From a bacterium (GTDB lineage: Bacteria; Patescibacteriota; Minisyncoccia; Minisyncoccales; JAGGSE01), in the NCBI GenBank assembly GCA_021159225.1, contig JAGGSE010000072.1:1-5770 (forward strand): a stretch of DNA of 5,770 nucleotides, read 5' to 3'. The notes below the pieces were generated by a model. It had not been told where the DNA came from. It saw only the letters and a program-made list of their open reading frames with translations, and made no database searches. The translations under genes were made by a program, and so were the position numbers. This document shows, in pieces, positions 4,932 through 5,770 of the stretch. How positions within the stretch are numbered: the first letter of the stretch is position 1; every line of letters starts with the position of its first letter.

Positions 4932-5770
4932 TCAATCTTTTTCTTTTATCTTTTCCTTCAACTCTTTTATTTTCTCTTTTAGTTCTATCATCTTGAGTTC
5001 TCGGCCTACTGTGAGTTTATAGAACTTCTCCAGTTCCTCTTTCCTTTTTTTAATTTCTTCATATGCCCGCTCGATTTTTTCTTTGCTTTCTTTAAGTTTT
5101 TTTGTTCTCTCTCTAACCCTTTCTTCCAAAACCTCTTTTTGCCTCACCTCTCTTAGAGTGCTTTTAACAAGAAGATAGCTTATAAAACAATGTGTAAGAA
5201 AAACCCCTCCCATCAAGATCTTCATTGGAAGGGTAGTTTTTACTATAAAGGGTAAAATCAACAAAACCAGACCCATTATCCCAACCAAAATTTGGGTTAA
5301 AATAACCTTGATTCCAAAAAGCCGGTGCTTAACGATTGCATAGGCAGTAAAAATAAAGAAAAAGATGGCTGAGGAAGTTCCAAGGTATGATAAGATTGGA
5401 GAATGTTTCTCTACAAATAACATAAAGCCAACATTAAAAATAAGATTGGCTCCAACCCAGATAGAGAGCCCAATCAAAAAGTATTGAACCCGAAGTTTCT
5501 CTAACTGAGAAAGGGTAAAGTATTTCTTGAAGATATTAAAAATCATAATAATAACCAGAGGAATTATAGTAATTAAATCAATAATTCCTCCTGTGCCCAG
5601 AACGTATCTTACCCCTACCTGAAGCGGCTCTATGCTTTTTATAATAGTGTCTGTAAACAGGGAAAGGAAGAAAAAAACAACCTCTATGCCAACAACTGTT
5701 ATATCTAAAGCGGGATATCTTTTACTTTCCTTTGGGAAGTAAATGCTAAAAAAATAAGCAAAAACGAGAA
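4932..5770 (-). CDS. Partial membrane sensor, 7TM histidine-kinase type, without kinase domain
   Basis: The last 278 codons of a gene whose start is beyond the right edge; the frame is open from the edge to the TGA at 4934-4932, so the ATG at 5546 is internal. At least six hydrophobic segments are visible. The stretch SSAIFFFIFTAYAIVKHRLF resembles the last helix of the N-terminal 7TM domain of histidine kinases, which commonly reads FIAYAIVRYRL. Two more membrane helices follow (ILVGIMGLVLLILPFIV; MGGVFLTHCFISYLLV), then a coiled coil of about 70 residues (LEERVRERTKKLKESKEKIE, later FYKLTVGRELKMIELKEKI). This is the signalling helix that normally leads into HisKA or PAS domains, but the protein stops there: no H-box and no ATPase domain. 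It may be a receptor that signals through a partner, or a kinase truncated at its end. Confidence 0.8.
   Translation of the reverse strand, partial: LVFAYFFSIYFPKESKRYPALDITVVGIEVVFFFLSLFTDTIIKSIEPLQVGVRYVLGTGGIIDLITIIPLVIIMIFNIFKKYFTLSQLEKLRVQYFLIGLSIWVGANLIFNVGFMLFVEKHSPILSYLGTSSAIFFFIFTAYAIVKHRLFGIKVILTQILVGIMGLVLLILPFIVKTTLPMKILMGGVFLTHCFISYLLVKSTLREVRQKEVLEERVRERTKKLKESKEKIERAYEEIKKRKEELEKFYKLTVGRELKMIELKEKIKELKEKIKEKD

Noticed and set aside
1..5770. CRISPR array, tRNA genes, prophage or toxin-antitoxin pair
   Set aside because: No regularly spaced repeats, no tRNA-like cloverleaf with T-loop sequence, and no recognisable phage or toxin genes were seen on either strand.

Overview
This AT-rich window reads entirely leftward (minus strand). 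The gene set suggests a Candidate Phyla Radiation / Patescibacteria-like bacterium: very compact spacing, overlapping genes, few Shine-Dalgarno sites, MurJ, a CofE-family ligase-like protein, a stand-alone GIY-YIG protein and several orphan proteins. This placement is inference from gene content and not from a phylogenetic marker.

Layout in the direction of transcription (right to left). (1) 5770-4932: C-terminal part of a membrane sensor of the 7TM histidine-kinase type that ends in a coiled coil and has no kinase domain. (2) 4912-2875: a cluster of orphan genes that looks like two diverged copies of one module. Each copy is a small ORF starting MFSRTLE followed by an ORF starting MPNxE. The second MFSRTLE copy is a dead 7-codon remnant, and the second MPN protein carries an HEAFH zinc-protease-like motif. 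(3) 2857-2127: a strong extended -10 promoter and the gene for RNase P RNA (rnpB). (4) 2126-2: a CofE-like ligase gene starting directly behind rnpB, overlapping by 14 bases with murJ, the lipid II flippase gene.

The main discovery is inside rnpB. Its P3 helix is lengthened to a perfect 20-bp stem, and the loop is almost completely filled by an 84-codon GIY-YIG endonuclease gene in the same orientation. The ORF starts 12 nt after the 5' stem arm and its stop codon overlaps the 3' arm by two bases. Without the 265-nt loop the RNA would be about 425 nt, a normal size for bacterial RNase P RNA, and its conserved regions, P1 and P2 are intact. It therefore looks like a functional RNase P RNA that hosts a nuclease gene in a peripheral helix. 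This resembles the intervening sequences of fragmented 23S rRNA more than an intron. It raises the possibility of an RNase P RNA processed into two pieces, and of a homing-type nuclease that targets rnpB.
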